Assembly (NCBI GenBank): GCA_023525715.1
Contig: CM042013.1
Span: 83,874,494-83,938,493, forward strand
Direction of reading: 5' to 3'
From: Cichorium intybus
Taxonomy: Eukaryota; Streptophyta; Magnoliopsida; Asterales; Asteraceae
DNA: 64,000 nucleotides
This document shows, in pieces, positions 37,860 to 49,109 of this stretch (positions within the stretch are counted from its first letter, which is position 1; the number at the start of each line of letters is the position of its first letter). A program made the position numbers and the translations under genes. The notes beneath the pieces were generated by a model, which was given only the letters and a program-made list of their open reading frames with translations, searched no databases and had not been told where the DNA came from.

Positions 37860-38672
37860 GATTGGTATCAGAGCCCTTGACTATAGGGAATTAGGTTAAT
37901 TGCCTTGACCTAGTCTATAGCCTCTAGGGTCCTCTCGTATGCTAGTTTATAAAATACACACACAACTGCATGTAATTCGCACTTAGAAAATCCTAGGAAT
38001 ACCTTTGTGTGCTAATTGCTCCCTTATGTGCTTACGTATTATTCCCGACACTTATATGTGTGCATACACTTGTGAATTTTCTCCTCTTTCTCTTAAAATC
38101 ACACACATACTCAAATGGTTTCAAAATAAAAATTTATATACATATATATATTCCTTAGAGCTCATAGGAAATTAAAAGTCATCCACTCTATTTGGGTAGG
38201 ATCAAAGTAATGGACGCGTAGTAACTGGAAGGGGGAGGTGCCGGTAGCCCGAAAGTCCTGACTAGGTAAGCATTCGTATACATCCCAATCAACCGAGGGA
38301 TCAGTTTGCTTACCTGGGGACCAAAGGCGAGAGTTCCCAAACCTATAGGCCAAAGCGCGTCATTCACATTACTTTTGAGCCATCAAACTACCCGACCTTA
38401 TCAAACGTATCCGAAAGGATACACTCCAAAATGGCCAACTCATTGGACTATTAAGTTCCCTAATGGGCCTTGAAGTGGGAAAAACATGTGAAAACTTAGT
38501 ATTGTGGGGGCCCACGCAATTGCTACATGCTTCACATTTAGTACCCATGGAAAGCCCAAATGGTGCCCAACACTCCTAACCATGGCCCAACAAGTTTTTT
38601 ACAATCATTTTACCCAACAATGTCTACAAACTTAATTTCCATAATTAATTTACAAATAACTCATAAGTCCAT
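37860..38672 (+). other. Element H leader and vestige of gag, with primer site
   Basis: Primer site TGGTATCAGAGC at 37863-37874. The next 800 bases have no long ORF and no capsid motif in any frame. A Tekay gag would need about 1 kb of capsid coding here. The sequence runs from leader-like DNA (38200-38400) almost directly into the zinc-knuckle part, so the capsid region has been deleted. Confidence 0.7.
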
Positions 38673-38987
38673 ATGCGTGTTTCTCATAGATGGCATTACG
38701 ACCCCCTCTGTAACCATTGTAAGTATCACCATATGTCCACCAGCCCGTGTCGCCTTTGTACGACTTGTGGTCGCTATGGCCACTTGGCGGACACATGCCG
38801 TGCACCAAAAACTCAGCGACCATTCGCTCTACCCTTAAATCAGCAAACACAAACCCGTTATCCAACTAGAACATGCTTCAATTGTGGTGACCCCACCCAT
38901 TTCAGAAACACATGTCCTAGGCTTGTCAATATCATTAACACTCAAGCCCAGGCAAATCCAACAATGCAGGTTCCAGCTCCCAAAGGC
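38673..38987 (+). pseudogene. gag: Element H gag nucleocapsid part, two CCHC knuckles
   Basis: Open for 105 codons in the same frame as pol and ended by a single TGA (38988-38990). It carries two zinc knuckles, CTTCGRYGHLADTC and CFNCGDPTHFRNTC, both CX2CX4HX4C, separated by about 30 residues. These bind genomic RNA. The N-terminal capsid domain is missing. In related elements gag and pol are one ORF, and the TGA sits where an Arg (CGA) would be expected; that last point is inference. Confidence 0.85.
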
Positions 38988-38990
38988 TGA

Positions 38991-41900
38991 GCATTTGTCA
39001 TTACCGCAACCCAAGCACAGACCGATAACAAGGTCGTAAATTGTACGTTTCTTATAAATGACTGCTACGCGTCAGTCCTTTTTGATTCAGGTGCCGATAA
39101 AAGTTTTGTGTCTTTAGAATTTGAACCCATACTTCACACACCTCGCACGATTCTTGATGAAAACTTTACCGTAGAAGTCGCCAATGGAAAATACATTTCA
39201 CTCAATGCAGTCATCCAAGATTGCACTTTCGATTTTTGCGGTCATAAATTTTCCGTCAATTTAGTTCCTATGAAACTTGGTAGCTTCGACATCATCGTGG
39301 GAATGGATTGGCTATCCCAAAACCATGCTGAAATAGTATGTTACGATAAGTTTATTCGTATTCCTCTCACCGACGGTCAAAGTCTTCGTATTTATGGCGA
39401 GACTCATTCAAAAAAGCTTAGTCTTATGTCATGTACTCAAGCTCGATCATATCTACGTAAAGAGTACATGGCTTTCTTAGCCCATGTGGTGGAAACAAAG
39501 GTCAATGAAAAGCAGATCGAAGATATTCCGATTGTACGAGACTTTCCCGACATCTTTCCCGATGACGTATCTGGACACCCTCCAGTACGTGAGCTAGAGT
39601 TCCGCATCGATCTCGTTCCTGAGGCTGCTCCCATAGCCAAGTCTCCATATCGGTTGGCTCCAACCGAGATGCAAGAATTGGCAAGTCAGCTCCAAGAATT
39701 GACCGATAAGGGATTTATCCGCCCTAGTACTTCACCCTGGGGAGCCCCGGTTCTCTTCATCAAAAAGAAAGATGGTTCGTTTCGTATGTGTATCGATTAT
39801 CGGGAGTTAAATAAATTGACCATCAAGAACCGATATCCGTTACCTCGGATCGACGACCTTTTTGATCAGCTTCAAGGAGCTTCATGCTTCTCAAAAATCA
39901 ACCTCCGCTCGGGTTATCACCAACTTCGAGTACGGGAAGAAGACATCCCCAAAACCGCTTTTCGAACCCGCTATGGTCATTACGAGTTCACAGTTATGCC
40001 TTTCGGCCTAACAAATGCCCCTGCCGCATTCATGGACTTGATGAATCGGGTATTTAAACCTTATCTTGACCGTTTTCTTATCGTCTTTATTGATGACATC
40101 CTCATTTACTCCAAGACAAAGGCAGAGCATGAAAGACACCTTCGCCTAACTCTCCAAACATTGCAAGGAAATCGACTCTACGCCAAATTTTCGAAATGCG
40201 AGTTTTGGTTAAATGAGGTACAATTCCTCGGTCATATTGTAAGTGACAAGGGAATTTTAGTCGATCCCGCAAAAGTTGAAGCAGTCAAGAATTGGAAAGC
40301 CCCACGTACCCCCAAGGAAATTCGGTCCTTCCTCGGTTTAGCTGGCTATTACCGGCGTTTCATTTCAAATTTCTCAAAGATCACTTTACCGCTTACTTTT
40401 CTCACTTGCAAGGGTACGCCATTTGATTGGGGACCCAAGCAGGAAGACGCTTTCCAAACCCTTAAACAAAGATTGTGTGACGCTCCGATTCTTACACTCC
40501 CTGAAGGATCCGAAGATTTCGTGGTATACTGCGATGCCTCCAATCTCGGTCTAGGTTGTGTTTTGATGCAAAGGGGAAAGGTTATAGCTTACGCATTGCG
40601 ACAACTCAAAATCCATGAAAGGAATTATACGACTCATGATTTGGAGCTATGTGTCGTGGTTTTCGCTCCTAAAATTTGGAGGCATTACCTTTACGGCACT
40701 AAATGCGTAATTTTCACCGACCACAAGAGCTTGCAACATATTCTTAATCAAAAGGAACTCAATATGAGACAAACACGATGGGTCGAACTCCTAAATGATT
40801 ACGAGTGTGAAATACGCTATCATCCGGGCAAGGAAAACGTGGTAGCCGACGTGTTAAGTCGAAAAGAACATGCCAAAGCATTTCATTTAATATGTTCTCC
40901 TATCTTGTCCAATCTTAGTGACCGAATTCGAGGAGCCCAACACTCGGCAATTACCGAAAATGACATGCCCACGGGAATTGATGGGGAGTTGGAATCTAAA
41001 TCTGATGGTATTTTCTATTATCAAGATCGCATCTGGATCCCAGATCGCGACAATCTTCGTACATTCCTGATGGAAGAAATCCATAAAAGTCGATATTCCA
41101 TTCATCCTGGTGCTGACAAGATGTATCATGGCTTGAGAACCAATTATTGGTGGTCGGGAATGAAAAATGATATTGCTTTATTCTTAGCCAAATGTCTTAC
41201 ATGTTCCAGGGTCAAAGCAGAACATCAACGACCCTCTGGACTATTGGTCCAACCGGTAATCCCCGAGTGGAAATGGGAAGCGATCACCATGGATTTCGTA
41301 ACCAAACTTCCCCGTACCACAAAGGGACATGACAGCATTTGGGTAATCATTGACCGTTTGACTAAATCTGCTCACTTCCTTCCCATCCGTGAACATTTCA
41401 AGGTCAAACAACTTGCTCGTATTTACATCGACGAGATAGTTAGTCGGCATGGCATCCCTCTCAGCATCATTTCAGATCGTGATGAGAGATTTCTCTCTCG
41501 GTTCTGGCAATCACTTCAAGAAGCCATGGGAACCCGCCTCGATCTCAGTACCGCCTATCATCCTCAGACCGATGGTCAATCTGAGAGGACAATTCAAACA
41601 CTCGAAGATATGTTGAGGGCGTGCGTCTTAGATTTCGGAGGAAACTGGGACTCTCATTTACCGTTGGTGGAATTCTCCTATAATAACAGTTATCATTCTA
41701 GCATCGGGATGCCACCATTTGAGGCATTATATGGCCGTAAATGCCGATCTCCTATTTGTTGGCATGAAATTGGCGAGTCCCATGTAATTCGCGCAACAGT
41801 GGATTCTCCAATCGTTGGTCCTGAGCTTATCCAGGAAACAACCGACAAAATCACTCAGATTCGCAATAACCTTCTCACAGCTCGTAGCCGACAAAAGAGT

Positions 41901-42356
41901 TACGCCGATAAGCGACGCAAACCGCTTCAATTTACCGTGGGTGACATGGTCATGTTAAAAGTGTCCCCATGGAAAGGTGTGGTTCGATTTGGATGCAAGG
42001 GTAAATTGGCACCACGCTACGTAGGCCCTTTTAAGATCCTGAAAAGGATCGGACCAGTAGCCTACGAGTTGGATCTACCAACAGAGCTTAAGAAAGTTCA
42101 CCCAGTATTTCATATAGCCAACCTCAAGAAGTGTTTAGCAGACGAGAACCTTCATGTTCCTCTCGAGGATATCGAAATCGACGAGACAATGCAATTTATC
42201 GAGAAACTCTTGGAAATTGCCGACTCGAAGGAAATGCAACTCAAAAGAAGTCGCATTCCCTTTGTCAAGGTCAGGTGGCAGTCGGCACGTGGACCCGAGT
42301 ATACATGGAAGCGTGAGGATCATATGCGTACCAAATACCCGCAGCTTTTCTCTTAA
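38991..42356 (+). CDS. pol: Element H pol polyprotein (PR-RT-RNase H-integrase-chromodomain)
   Basis: An open frame of 1121 codons with no internal stop or shift. Protease LFDSGADKSFVS lies at residues about 30-41. RT includes KKDGSFRMCIDYRELN, PLPRIDDLFDQL and the catalytic FIDD at about 366-369. RNase H has YCDASNLGLG, LELCVVVFAPK and FTDHKSLQHI. Integrase has an HHCC zinc domain (HPGADKMYHGLR, CLTCSRVK) and the catalytic triad D (about 766, MDFV), D (about 828, SDRDERF) and E (about 863, QSERTIQTLE), the last two 35 apart. The tail is the chromodomain-like segment. There is no own start; translation would need read-through of the TGA just upstream. The first in-frame GTG is at 39108. Confidence 0.95.
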   Translation, partial: AFVITATQAQTDNKVVNCTFLINDCYASVLFDSGADKSFVSLEFEPILHTPRTILDENFTVEVANGKYISLNAVIQDCTFDFCGHKFSVNLVPMKLGSFDIIVGMDWLSQNHAEIVCYDKFIRIPLTDGQSLRIYGETHSKKLSLMSCTQARSYLRKEYMAFLAHVVETKVNEKQIEDIPIVRDFPDIFPDDVSGHPPVRELEFRIDLVPEAAPIAKSPYRLAPTEMQELASQLQELTDKGFIRPSTSPWGAPVLFIKKKDGSFRMCIDYRELNKLTIKNRYPLPRIDDLFDQLQGASCFSKINLRSGYHQLRVREEDIPKTAFRTRYGHYEFTVMPFGLTNAPAAFMDLMNRVFKPYLDRFLIVFIDDILIYSKTKAEHERHLRLTLQTLQGNRLYAKFSKCEFWLNEVQFLGHIVSDKGILVDPAKVEAVKNWKAPRTPKEIRSFLGLAGYYRRFISNFSKITLPLTFLTCKGTPFDWGPKQEDAFQTLKQRLCDAPILTLPEGSEDFVVYCDASNLGLGCVLMQRGKVIAYALRQLKIHERNYTTHDLELCVVVFAPKIWRHYLYGTKCVIFTDHKSLQHILNQKELNMRQTRWVELLNDYECEIRYHPGKENVVADVLSRKEHAKAFHLICSPILSNLSDRIRGAQHSAITENDMPTGIDGELESKSDGIFYYQDRIWIPDRDNLRTFLMEEIHKSRYSIHPGADKMYHGLRTNYWWSGMKNDIALFLAKCLTCSRVKAEHQRPSGLLVQPVIPEWKWEAITMDFVTKLPRTTKGHDSIWVIIDRLTKSAHFLPIREHFKVKQLARIYIDEIVSRHGIPLSIISDRDERFLSRFWQSLQEAMGTRLDLSTAYHPQTDGQSERTIQTLEDMLRACVLDFGGNWDSHLPLVEFSYNNSYHSSIGMPPFEALYGRKCRSPICWHEIGESHVIRATVDSPIVGPELIQETTDKITQIRNNLLTARSRQKSYADKRRKPLQFTVGDMVMLKVSPWKGVVRFGCKGKLAPRYVGPFKILKRIGPVAYELDLPTELKKVHPVFHIANLKKCLADENLHVPLEDIEIDETMQFIEKLLEIADSKEMQLKRSRIPFVKVRWQSARGPEYTWKREDHMRTKYPQLFS

Positions 42357-42406
42357 GGTACTCTCTTCTTAAATTTCGGGACGAAATTTCCTAAAGTAGG
42401 GGAGAC
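42357..42406 (+). promoter_or_regulatory. 3' hairpin and polypurine tract of element H
   Basis: A perfect 8-bp hairpin AAATTTCG-GGA-CGAAATTT (42371-42389), then AAAGTAGGGGAGAC (42393-42406) priming plus-strand synthesis at the 3' LTR. A CGGGACGAAATTT-like word next to the polypurine tract is common in Tekay-type elements. Confidence 0.8.
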
Positions 42407-45106
42407 TGTGATATCCGCCTAAAATGGATTCGGGTCAACCCAACCCAATTGGAAATTTAATAAACCCTACTCGAGCTTACTTGACGCTAATAGGATCAAA
42501 ACCCATACAATACGATATAAATTGACGTTAATAGCAATATAGCATAGTATAACGTTATAACTATAATCAAATTAAATTATGATACCATATTAAAACCAAA
42601 TCAAAGTATGATGCACTAATTAAATTAAAGAATCAAACTTGAATGCTATAATTAAACTTCAAATCAAAGTAGATTGTTATAATCAAATAATAACCTATTT
42701 TTTATAAAACTCTATTTTTATAAACTCTACATTAAATTTTATAAAATTTTTATATTAGTTAGTGTATTACATAGAGATGCTTGTGCTAGTGGGAAATTAT
42801 GATGACCACCAAAAGCCAAAAGTTATTCCCATGGTCTCCCACTCACACCTCCCATCATCTTTCCTTTTATTTTTCTCCCAACACATTATTCTCATCACCA
42901 CTCAAACCCTCTCTATTCTTTCTCTCACTCTCAATCTCGAAATTCTTCCAAGAAATATCAATTTCCAGCCAAGAACAATCTCTCATACTCAAATCACCAT
43001 CCCTCTTGAAGCATTCATCAAGGTATGTTGTTAAAAGTCTCAAATTCATGAATGAAACAAATTAAATCCACCAAACTATCTAAAACTCATTTTATGCATA
43101 AACCTGATTTTTCCCAGGATCCCATCAATAAAATAAGAAGTTTTGGAAATTTTCAGAAAATAACGTATTTTTATTGAATTACTATAATTATTGCAATACA
43201 ATAGGGCTATAATTCACATAAAATACTTTTTGCAGTCAATAAATTCTGGGAACATTTTGGAACAACCCATATATTGATTAAAGTGGATTTATAAAGTTTC
43301 ATGCATTTATATTATTGTTTGATGCTTATTTTGTATTTTATTTTGTTGTAGATAAATAAATTGCAAAATATAGTTATGTATGTTAAAAACTAGATTTTAT
43401 ATTTTTCGCACCTTATTAACATTTTAAAGACTCCATTACAAAATTTACAGATTTTTGGAAGAATGTTTGGTTATTTTTCCTGATTTAATGTTTATTTAAT
43501 GGTTTAAATTGATAATAAATAGCTACACATGTCCAAAAATTATAAAACCTTATCCTAATATCATATATAACATGTTAATCATAAATAAATAGTCTAATGA
43601 ATTTCTCTTAATATTTTCCTATGATTTATGATTTTATTGATTAGTTAATAATGAAAAACATAAGAAATACTTCCCATAGTCCAAAATATCCAAACTATTT
43701 ACAGTAGGCTCAATATAATGTTAGAAAACTATGGTTAATTTTCCAGAATTTTTGGAAATCATTTATTATTTTTCCCGAAATTTGTTGTGGTTTAAATATT
43801 AAAATACTAAATAAATACTAAAGAAGTTAAGAAAAATATGAACATTTTACAGTAATTACTATTTTATGAAATAATGATTTTCTGATAATTTCAGAATGTT
43901 TCATTACTGTTTAGTATTTAAAACTATTTTCCTAAATATCTAAGCATGTAAAAATGCATTTTTAATGATTATTTCATATAAATAATTGTTTATAATATAT
44001 AAAATCTGTAAATACTTATAATTTGACTAGTTATTATTTTAATAAGAAATTATTAAAATCTTGCCTAAAGTTAAAATATAAATTAATTAAGCAAAGTAAT
44101 TAATTCAATTTAAAATTCATTTAAAATATGAATACATTAGTATTCAAAACAAAATTTGGATTATTGTTAATTCATCTAATATAAGAATATGTGTCTGATT
44201 AATTTTATTAATACTATATTCCCGTTTATCGATTCCTAAGCCAAAACTATTAATTATATTAGGTTCTACGACATTTTGACTCGAGCCGTCTATCGTACAA
44301 CACGCGCATTCCTTGTTGGACTAATGTGAGTAATCTACCCCATATTTTATAATTTTCAATACTTTTGGGGTGTATCATGTGGTTTCAATATGTTCCAACT
44401 TCATTTTATTATTTTTTTCACCATTGAGACATTTTTGGGACATTTATACATGAATCATTATTTGTATAATTATTGTTTGTTTACGTTACATGTACTTGTA
44501 GTGCATTACAATTTTTAGTCTAATCTCCATGACTATGCCCGTATTCTTGAGGTACGTTATGGACAATAATAGCGCTATTGGGTTGACCACCCCGCCTTGG
44601 GACGCTAAGGTGATTGATTGCACGTGGTTGAGTGTGTATGATGATTAGATGCTCCATCCTATATATATACATATATATGTATATATAGGGTGAGGACTTA
44701 TTGTTGTTGTTATCATTTGTTAATCAATTTTTGATTTATAAACTGTTATCTCAATAACAGTTGCTTGCCAACTTCAAAAGAAAACAAATTTCAAATTATT
44801 CAAACTCACAATTTTCTTTAATAAAACTAGATTACTCACCAACTCTCGTAGTTGACCTGTTTTTACCCATGAATCAGATTTGAAGAATGAAGTTGATGAA
44901 AAGTAGGGTGTACCTTAGAAACCCACAAGACTATTTAAATTTGATGTAATAAATGTTGTTGTATTTGGATTTGTATTTGTATGTTGTGGATCTTGTTTGC
45001 ATACTTAGTACTTAATTGAATCTAATCATATTATAACATAGTTGTCATGAGACTTTGAACAATATATCACGCCTTGATCGATTCCGCCAAGGATCGGGGT
45101 GTGACA
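42407..45106 (+). repeat. 3' LTR of element H
   Basis: 2700 bp, starts TGTGATATCC (one change from the 5' LTR) and ends GGGTGTGACA, followed by CCTTC. Confidence 0.96.
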
Positions 45107-45111
45107 CCTTC

Positions 45112-45858
45112 TCATTGCAATAAAACAGTCGGCCTCTTTGGGGTTTGAGACATGAGGAGTGTCAGAACTGGGCCTGGTTCTCGGGCCATTACTGGATGAC
45201 CCGACTTGAGCCTTGCCCTTCCAATTCTGCTTGGGAGGACCTTTCCTCTTTTTCCCTCTTCCCTAACCAATAGCCATGATTGGAGCATTGGCAGATGGTG
45301 TACCTTTACCCTTCAATCCGTCCTCAATGGTCCACAGCATATTATGCAATTCAGCCAAATTGGTTTGAGTGTTGTTCAAATGATAGGCCAAGATGAACTG
45401 ATCATAACAACTCGGCAAGGAGTTAAGGACCATATCAATGGCTAACTCCTCGTCGATATGCATGTTAAGCTTCTGAAGCCTTTCCACGTATCTCTGCATT
45501 CTTTGCACGTGGGTGCAGACGGACTCTCCTTCCTTCAGTTTATAAGCCATGAGGGGTCGGACTACCTCATACTTTTCCTGACGAGCTCGCTTACGGAAAT
45601 TTTCCGCAAAGGTCCTTGTTCATCTCATATGTCCAGTAGTCTTCGTAAAACCTTTGCAATTTTGGGACCATTGTAGCAACCATGATGCAGGCCACTTTGG
45701 CCGCATCATCCTAATGTTTCTTGTATGAGGCATATTCCTCAGGAGTAGCTGTATCGGGATCAACTTCAATACGCTCCTTTTCAAGCACATACTCTTTGTC
45801 CTCAAATCTTAGAGCCATCTTGATGTTACGGATCCAGTCGTTGTAGTTGGTGCCATCC
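45112..45858 (-). pseudogene. gag: Element E gag, 5' part
   Basis: Same gag as element C on the minus strand: NYNDWIRNIKMAL, KEYVLEKE, DDAAKVACIMVATM, a frameshift near 45610, then YKLKEGESVCTHVQRMQRYVERLQKLNM, EELAIDMVLNSLPSCYDQFILAYHLNNT. Its 5' end, including the ATG, was deleted: near 45858 the gag joins leader sequence directly. It continues beyond H at 35160. Confidence 0.87.
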
Positions 45859-46471
45859 AGTCATGGGTTAGCATATCTTTCACATTTCCTAAAGTAACTA
45901 GATTTGGGATTTTATAAATAATGGTTCTAGTACTTTGATTAGTAGGATTATACTTTTAATGAGATTCAGTATCCTATCAAACCCGTTCTACTAACGACCC
46001 TCCACTAATCAAGGAAGCGGTGGATGAGAGTGGACACCCATTCAATTGCCATTTTATAGGCAATTTCCTTATACCCCGTTATAGATTAGCTTCGTGAATG
46101 AGGCATACTAGCGATTTGACTGACCAATTCTTATACATATAAATATTAACTTTTAATTATGATATATATAAGATGTATTTTAAACAAATTAATCAAATTA
46201 ATTTAATCCTATCTTACCCACTAATTTCAAAAATCAAACAAAGGGTAAAGGGTTATCCATTTATTAATTAATCATAATTACCAAAAATAGAAAAACCCTC
46301 TAAACCTAGCAGAAATCGAAAAAAAAGGTGGGGAAGGGCAAGGGTTCGAAAACCCTAACCCTAGAAATCGAAAATAAGCCTTTTAGGGTTTAGTTTCTGT
46401 AAACCTTAAAATCAAGGTATAACAGTTAAAGCAATTCAAACAGAAAACAAACCAAATAACTTTGATACGAT
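45859..46471 (-). other. 5' leader of element E (deleted) and decayed primer site
   Basis: Untranslated. Keeps the conserved block around GGGTTTGATAGG on the minus strand (about 45970-46045) but lacks the two hairpins and the GGGTCCTAGC word seen in C, consistent with a deletion up to gag. The primer site at about 46460-46471 has several changes from TGGTATCAGAGC. Confidence 0.7.
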
Positions 46472-47248
46472 TGAAAGGTTTTATTCAAATCAAATTAACT
46501 TAACCCTTAAGTTCACATGCAACCTAATTGGATCTAAGTTTTCACTATTTGAACCTAAAACAAATACCTATCAGGATTTTGAAATTGCTAAAAGAATTAA
46601 AAAGAAAACACTAACCTTTAGTTGAATCGTTTAGAAACTAGCACCACAAGCGTCGTGCCTCAAACGGTTCACACCCAAGCAAGCAACAAGAAAAACAGAG
46701 AGAGTCCAGAGAGTTATGGTATATGGCGCAGATAATGGGTGGCCAGGAGCCCCTATTTATAGGCTTGTAAGGATTATCAGATAAACCTTATGGATAAACC
46801 TTATTTGAATTCAAACAAGATAAACCTTTTATCCTTTGATTCAAACTCTTATTCCTTCCATATATATATTTCGAAATCTATAAGGATTATTATATCCTTA
46901 TTTTCGAAATCCACCAGCCTTCCTAAATTGTCACTACTCAACTATTAAATAATTACAATTCGGCCCCTGCACTTTTAATTAATCTAATTAATCACCAAAC
47001 TAATTCCAATTAATTCCTGCTTAATTATTAATTAAATAATACTATTTCTAATTAATATATTATCCACATAACATATTAATAAATTATTTATCTTTATTTA
47101 TATTGATTTATTAATCACATAATAAATCAATCTCTCTCTAAAGGTTATTTTGTCAAATTGCCAGCTATGAGGGCAACCCACAAGGACTTTGCTATTATCA
47201 ATTAAATATATACTAATTATAGTCATGGCTTAGACACCTAATCCAACA
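46472..47248 (-). repeat. 5' LTR of element E
   Basis: 777 bp with only a short TATATATAT where the 3' LTR has the long (AT)n run. Confidence 0.92.
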
Positions 47249-47269
47249 ATATATATACAGGTCATCAAC

Positions 47270-47920
47270 TGTGGTGATGTTTCTAATAATATCAGTGTCC
47301 TATTTGGGTTTCCCTCATGGCCAAGTAAAAACAATCAGTAGCAGAAATAAAGAGGATTGATCAGTTTATTAATTAATTGAGAAACTAATTAATTAAAATC
47401 TGGATCAAGAATTAATTGATAAATTAATTTATAAGAATTAATTAAAGGCTTGGATTGTAACTAATTAATAGTTTAATTAATAGAACAAGTCCAGGGGGTG
47501 TGGCCGCCAAAAGGCTCCAAAGTTTGAAACCCTAGGGAACCTTGCACTATAAATAGAGGCCTTGGGGTAACACCTTAAGCCATCCGAAAACCCTTGAGTG
47601 TGCCGCCACCCTTCCCTCTCCCTCTTTGTCGATTTCCTCTAACCCTTCAAGGGTTTCTGGATAGATTTCCACAAGGCTTGGAAGTTTCTGTCGGCTTGTT
47701 CTTCTGGTATCCTTGGGTGTGAATCAATAGAGGGATTCTGGTTTGGATCCTGAACATTCAACCACAAAGGTATGATCGATTTTCATGTTTTGTTGGTGTA
47801 GCTGTTGTAAACATATGATCTTGTTATGAACATGTTATGATCTTGCTCAGTTTATGGGATTTAATCTGTTTTGTCTTCCGCTGCCTGTATGATTAGTGTT
47901 AATCTATGTAAATCCCAACA
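47270..47920 (+). repeat. 5' LTR of copia element F
   Basis: Ends AAATCCCAACA right before a primer site. The start is uncertain: TG at 47270 or 47296. It shares the core TTTGGGTTKCCCTCA with C and E LTRs but is otherwise divergent. A TATA box (TATAAATAG, 47548-47556) precedes a pyrimidine-rich start region. No 3' LTR of F is in the window. Confidence 0.75.
47548..47556 (+). promoter_or_regulatory. TATA box of copia F
   Basis: CACTATAAATAGAGG, about 370 bases before the LTR end, the typical LTR promoter form. Confidence 0.65.
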
Positions 47921-47921
47921 G

Positions 47922-47933
47922 TGGTATCAGAGC
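47922..47933 (+). promoter_or_regulatory. Primer binding site of copia F
   Basis: Intact TGGTATCAGAGC one base past the LTR end. Confidence 0.93.
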
Positions 47934-49043
47934 CATTGTTCTTAGGTTTCATGCACATTAGATCAAAAACTTGAATGTGATTGTTTTTCCCTGCTGAAAT
48001 TTTCGATAATCATAGTTTTTTGCTAGAAAATCCTGAAAATTGCATGTTATGAATTTTGCTTGATTTGTGCCTCTAGAAACCTGTTAGTCGACATTTTTGA
48101 GGGTTTAGAAACCCTTCACATGGTTTTGGCAGCTATGGTTTCACAAACCCTTGGTAGCCTTGCACGTTTCCTAACTTGCATAACTACCTTATTTGCTAGT
48201 TGCCTTAAACTGCTTTCTTTAATTTAAGTTGTTTAATTAATTATTAAAAGGTTTTTTAATGGAATTAATTATTATAAATATAAATTTTGAATTTACCCCT
48301 TAATATATTTAGAATAGTATCTATATATATATTAGAACATAAATTAAAACAAGAACATTGGTCAAACCATGACTAGACTCACCCACTTAAATATGATTCA
48401 AAGGTTTGAAGGAGGATTCTTATGAATCCTAATGAGGTTGGTTTTTAAATGACATTTATTGTCTACCCCTCTCACCGCCTGTCACGTTTTGTAGTGGAGT
48501 TACCGAAAGGGTTTGATAGGGTAATGTTCATTAATTTAAAAAGTATTTAACATAGAAATATGAAAACAAAAGACCCTTTAATAAAAATAAAATGTGAATC
48601 ATGTGCTATCCATGAGAAACGCACATTCTCTCTATGATCGACTGACGGAGCTGTGTGGTTAACCGGCACGTCAGTTAGGGTTGTAGTCGGGAATGATGTG
48701 ACACTTGTGATTCTCAAGCATATATTGAGCCGAGCATCACACGGGTTCTTCATGGTCTGTTCACCGTCTGATCCATGATCCACGGCATCCCTGTCATGAA
48801 TTTTGAGATGAGCATAACCGAGATTAACATGCTGTTGACCTCGGTTAATGAATGTCACAGATCTAGGAATTTTATAGAGACTGAAATTGATAAAAGTAGA
48901 TCTACCTTAATGACCATTATGTTATGATTACAACATCCCTCTTCACACCACACTTGAGAGATTTTGGGTCCTAGCCTTGTTAAATAATAATTGGGTAATT
49001 ATTTAAAACGATTAAATTAAACCAATAAATTCTAATTTTATAA
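47934..49043 (+). other. 5' leader of copia F with conserved structured motifs
   Basis: Untranslated, about 1.1 kb. In order: a conserved block at 48461-48527 (CTCTCACCGCC, GTAGTGGAG, GGGTTTGATAGGG), a hairpin at 48641-48676 with arms CTGACG/CGTCAG around a conserved loop, and TTGGGTCCTAGCCTTGTTA at about 48964-48982. The order and relative spacing match the leader of copia C, although the intervening sequence does not. Confidence 0.75.
48641..48676 (+). ncRNA. Leader hairpin of copia F (candidate RNA element)
   Basis: Arms CTGACG and CGTCAG pair perfectly around the loop GAGCTGTGTGGTTAACCGGC-A. Two homologues lie in element C (16974-17008, 17054-17088, minus strand) with different but still complementary arms. 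The loop contains the self-complementary GGTTAACC. Confidence 0.6.
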
Positions 49044-49109
49044 ATGTATGAAGCTAGTGTCAGTTCTCCTCCTTCTCCTCCATCACCCATTTCTGAGAGC
49101 TTAATAAAC
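49044..49109 (+). pseudogene. gag: Copia F gag, first segment
   Basis: ATG at 49044 opens MYEASVSSPPSPPSPISESL-, 22 codons up to the solo LTR. The frame resumes exactly at 50508 once the solo LTR and one TAAAC are skipped. Confidence 0.7.

Larger units (their letters stand above)
35161..45106 (+). mobile_element. Element H: Tekay-like chromovirus (Ty3/gypsy), 9.9 kb
   Basis: LTRs of 2699 and 2700 bp (35161-37859, 42407-45106), TGTGACATCC...GGGTGTGACA, with perfect target duplication CCTTC (35156-35160, 45107-45111). Primer site for initiator tRNA-Met at 37863-37874 and polypurine tract GTAGGGGAGAC before 42407. Order protease, RT, RNase H, integrase and a C-terminal chromodomain-like tail (VKVRW, GPEYTWKREDHMRTKYPQLF) fit the Tekay/Del clade. 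About 13 substitutions are visible in the first 900 LTR bases (about 1.5%). It is inserted in the gag zinc-knuckle region of element E. Confidence 0.96.
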
